In this document: positions 63,990 to 64,000 of the stretch, piece after piece | Position numbering within the stretch: the stretch's first letter is position 1 | Layout of the letters: every line of letters begins with the position of its first letter | Assembly: GCF_027257935.1 (NCBI RefSeq) | Contig: NZ_JANZKW010000003.1 | Location: forward strand, 372,001-436,000 | Origin: Chitinimonas sp. BJYL2 | Lineage (GTDB): Bacteria; Pseudomonadota; Gammaproteobacteria; Burkholderiales; Chitinimonadaceae | DNA length: 64,000 nucleotides | Direction: 5' to 3' | Position numbers and translations under genes: made by a program | Notes under the pieces: generated by a model | The model's input: only the letters and a program-made list of their open reading frames with translations | Database searches by the model: none | Told to the model about the DNA's origin: nothing

Positions 63990-64000
63990 CTTTCCTAACC

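Overview
The window is 64 kb of ordinary, GC-rich, gene-dense chromosome from a Gram-negative bacterium, most likely a betaproteobacterium of the Neisseriales/Chitinibacter or Chitinimonas type. The evidence is a Neisseria-style general porin, Coq7 ubiquinone hydroxylase, LpxH, PilT/PilU, the betaproteobacterial sulfite reductase cluster (CysI-like, DUF934, CobA), and the order argC, DUF6776-like, bactofilin, erpA. I see no prophage, insertion sequence, CRISPR array, plasmid gene or rRNA. There is one tRNA, tRNA-Arg(CCG).

Layout. 1-8297: NAD synthesis (nadA end, nadM-Nudix) around a 1373-residue NCS1-permease/hybrid histidine kinase, then an AraC regulator and two small genes. 8304-10870: a receiver protein and a REC-PAS-GGDEF-EAL protein. 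11021-16877: pepN facing away from the siroheme sulfite reductase operon. 16955-25272: lipocalin, DUF429, Tim44-like protein, a little-known secreted-hydrolase/anchored-protein pair, an M61 peptidase, a pseudouridine synthase and a DUF2846 lipoprotein. 25327-31834: ettA, an unknown protein, ferredoxin, the DUF1800/DUF1501 pair and a dihaem cytochrome c. 32044-36258: tRNA-Arg, mscL, porin, yqaA-cyaY, lptM-lysA. 36325-42980: a basic amino acid decarboxylase, GST, an orphan hmuV, a phasin-like protein, lpxH and two cyclophilins. 43079-49704: coq7, an MFS exporter, an OsmC protein, rplM-rpsI and argC to erpA. 49797-55206: an SDR/SRPBCC pair, an EnvZ/OmpR-type system with a divergent small periplasmic protein, and an EAL-HDOD protein. 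55209-63989: an MscS channel with a cyclic-nucleotide-binding domain, a FecR/beta-barrel pair, a solute-binding protein, pilU-pilT, yggS, an unknown membrane protein and proC.

Most of this is core metabolism and envelope biology. The signals least explained by known families are: (1) a probable small RNA of about 105 nt with CU-rich anti-Shine-Dalgarno motifs between the OsmC gene and rplM; (2) a secreted Cys-rich VHSAG hydrolase translationally coupled to a membrane-anchored partner; (3) a CpxP/Spy-like peptide divergent from an EnvZ/OmpR pair; (4) a cNMP-gated-type MscS channel sharing a start region with a degenerate EAL-HDOD protein; (5) a perfect palindrome over the predicted promoter of the SRPBCC/SDR unit; (6) the NCS1-kinase fusion with a Cys-rich linker.

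Starts were chosen from Shine-Dalgarno sequences, signal peptides, family length and overlap with neighbours. All functional calls come from reading motifs, without any database search.
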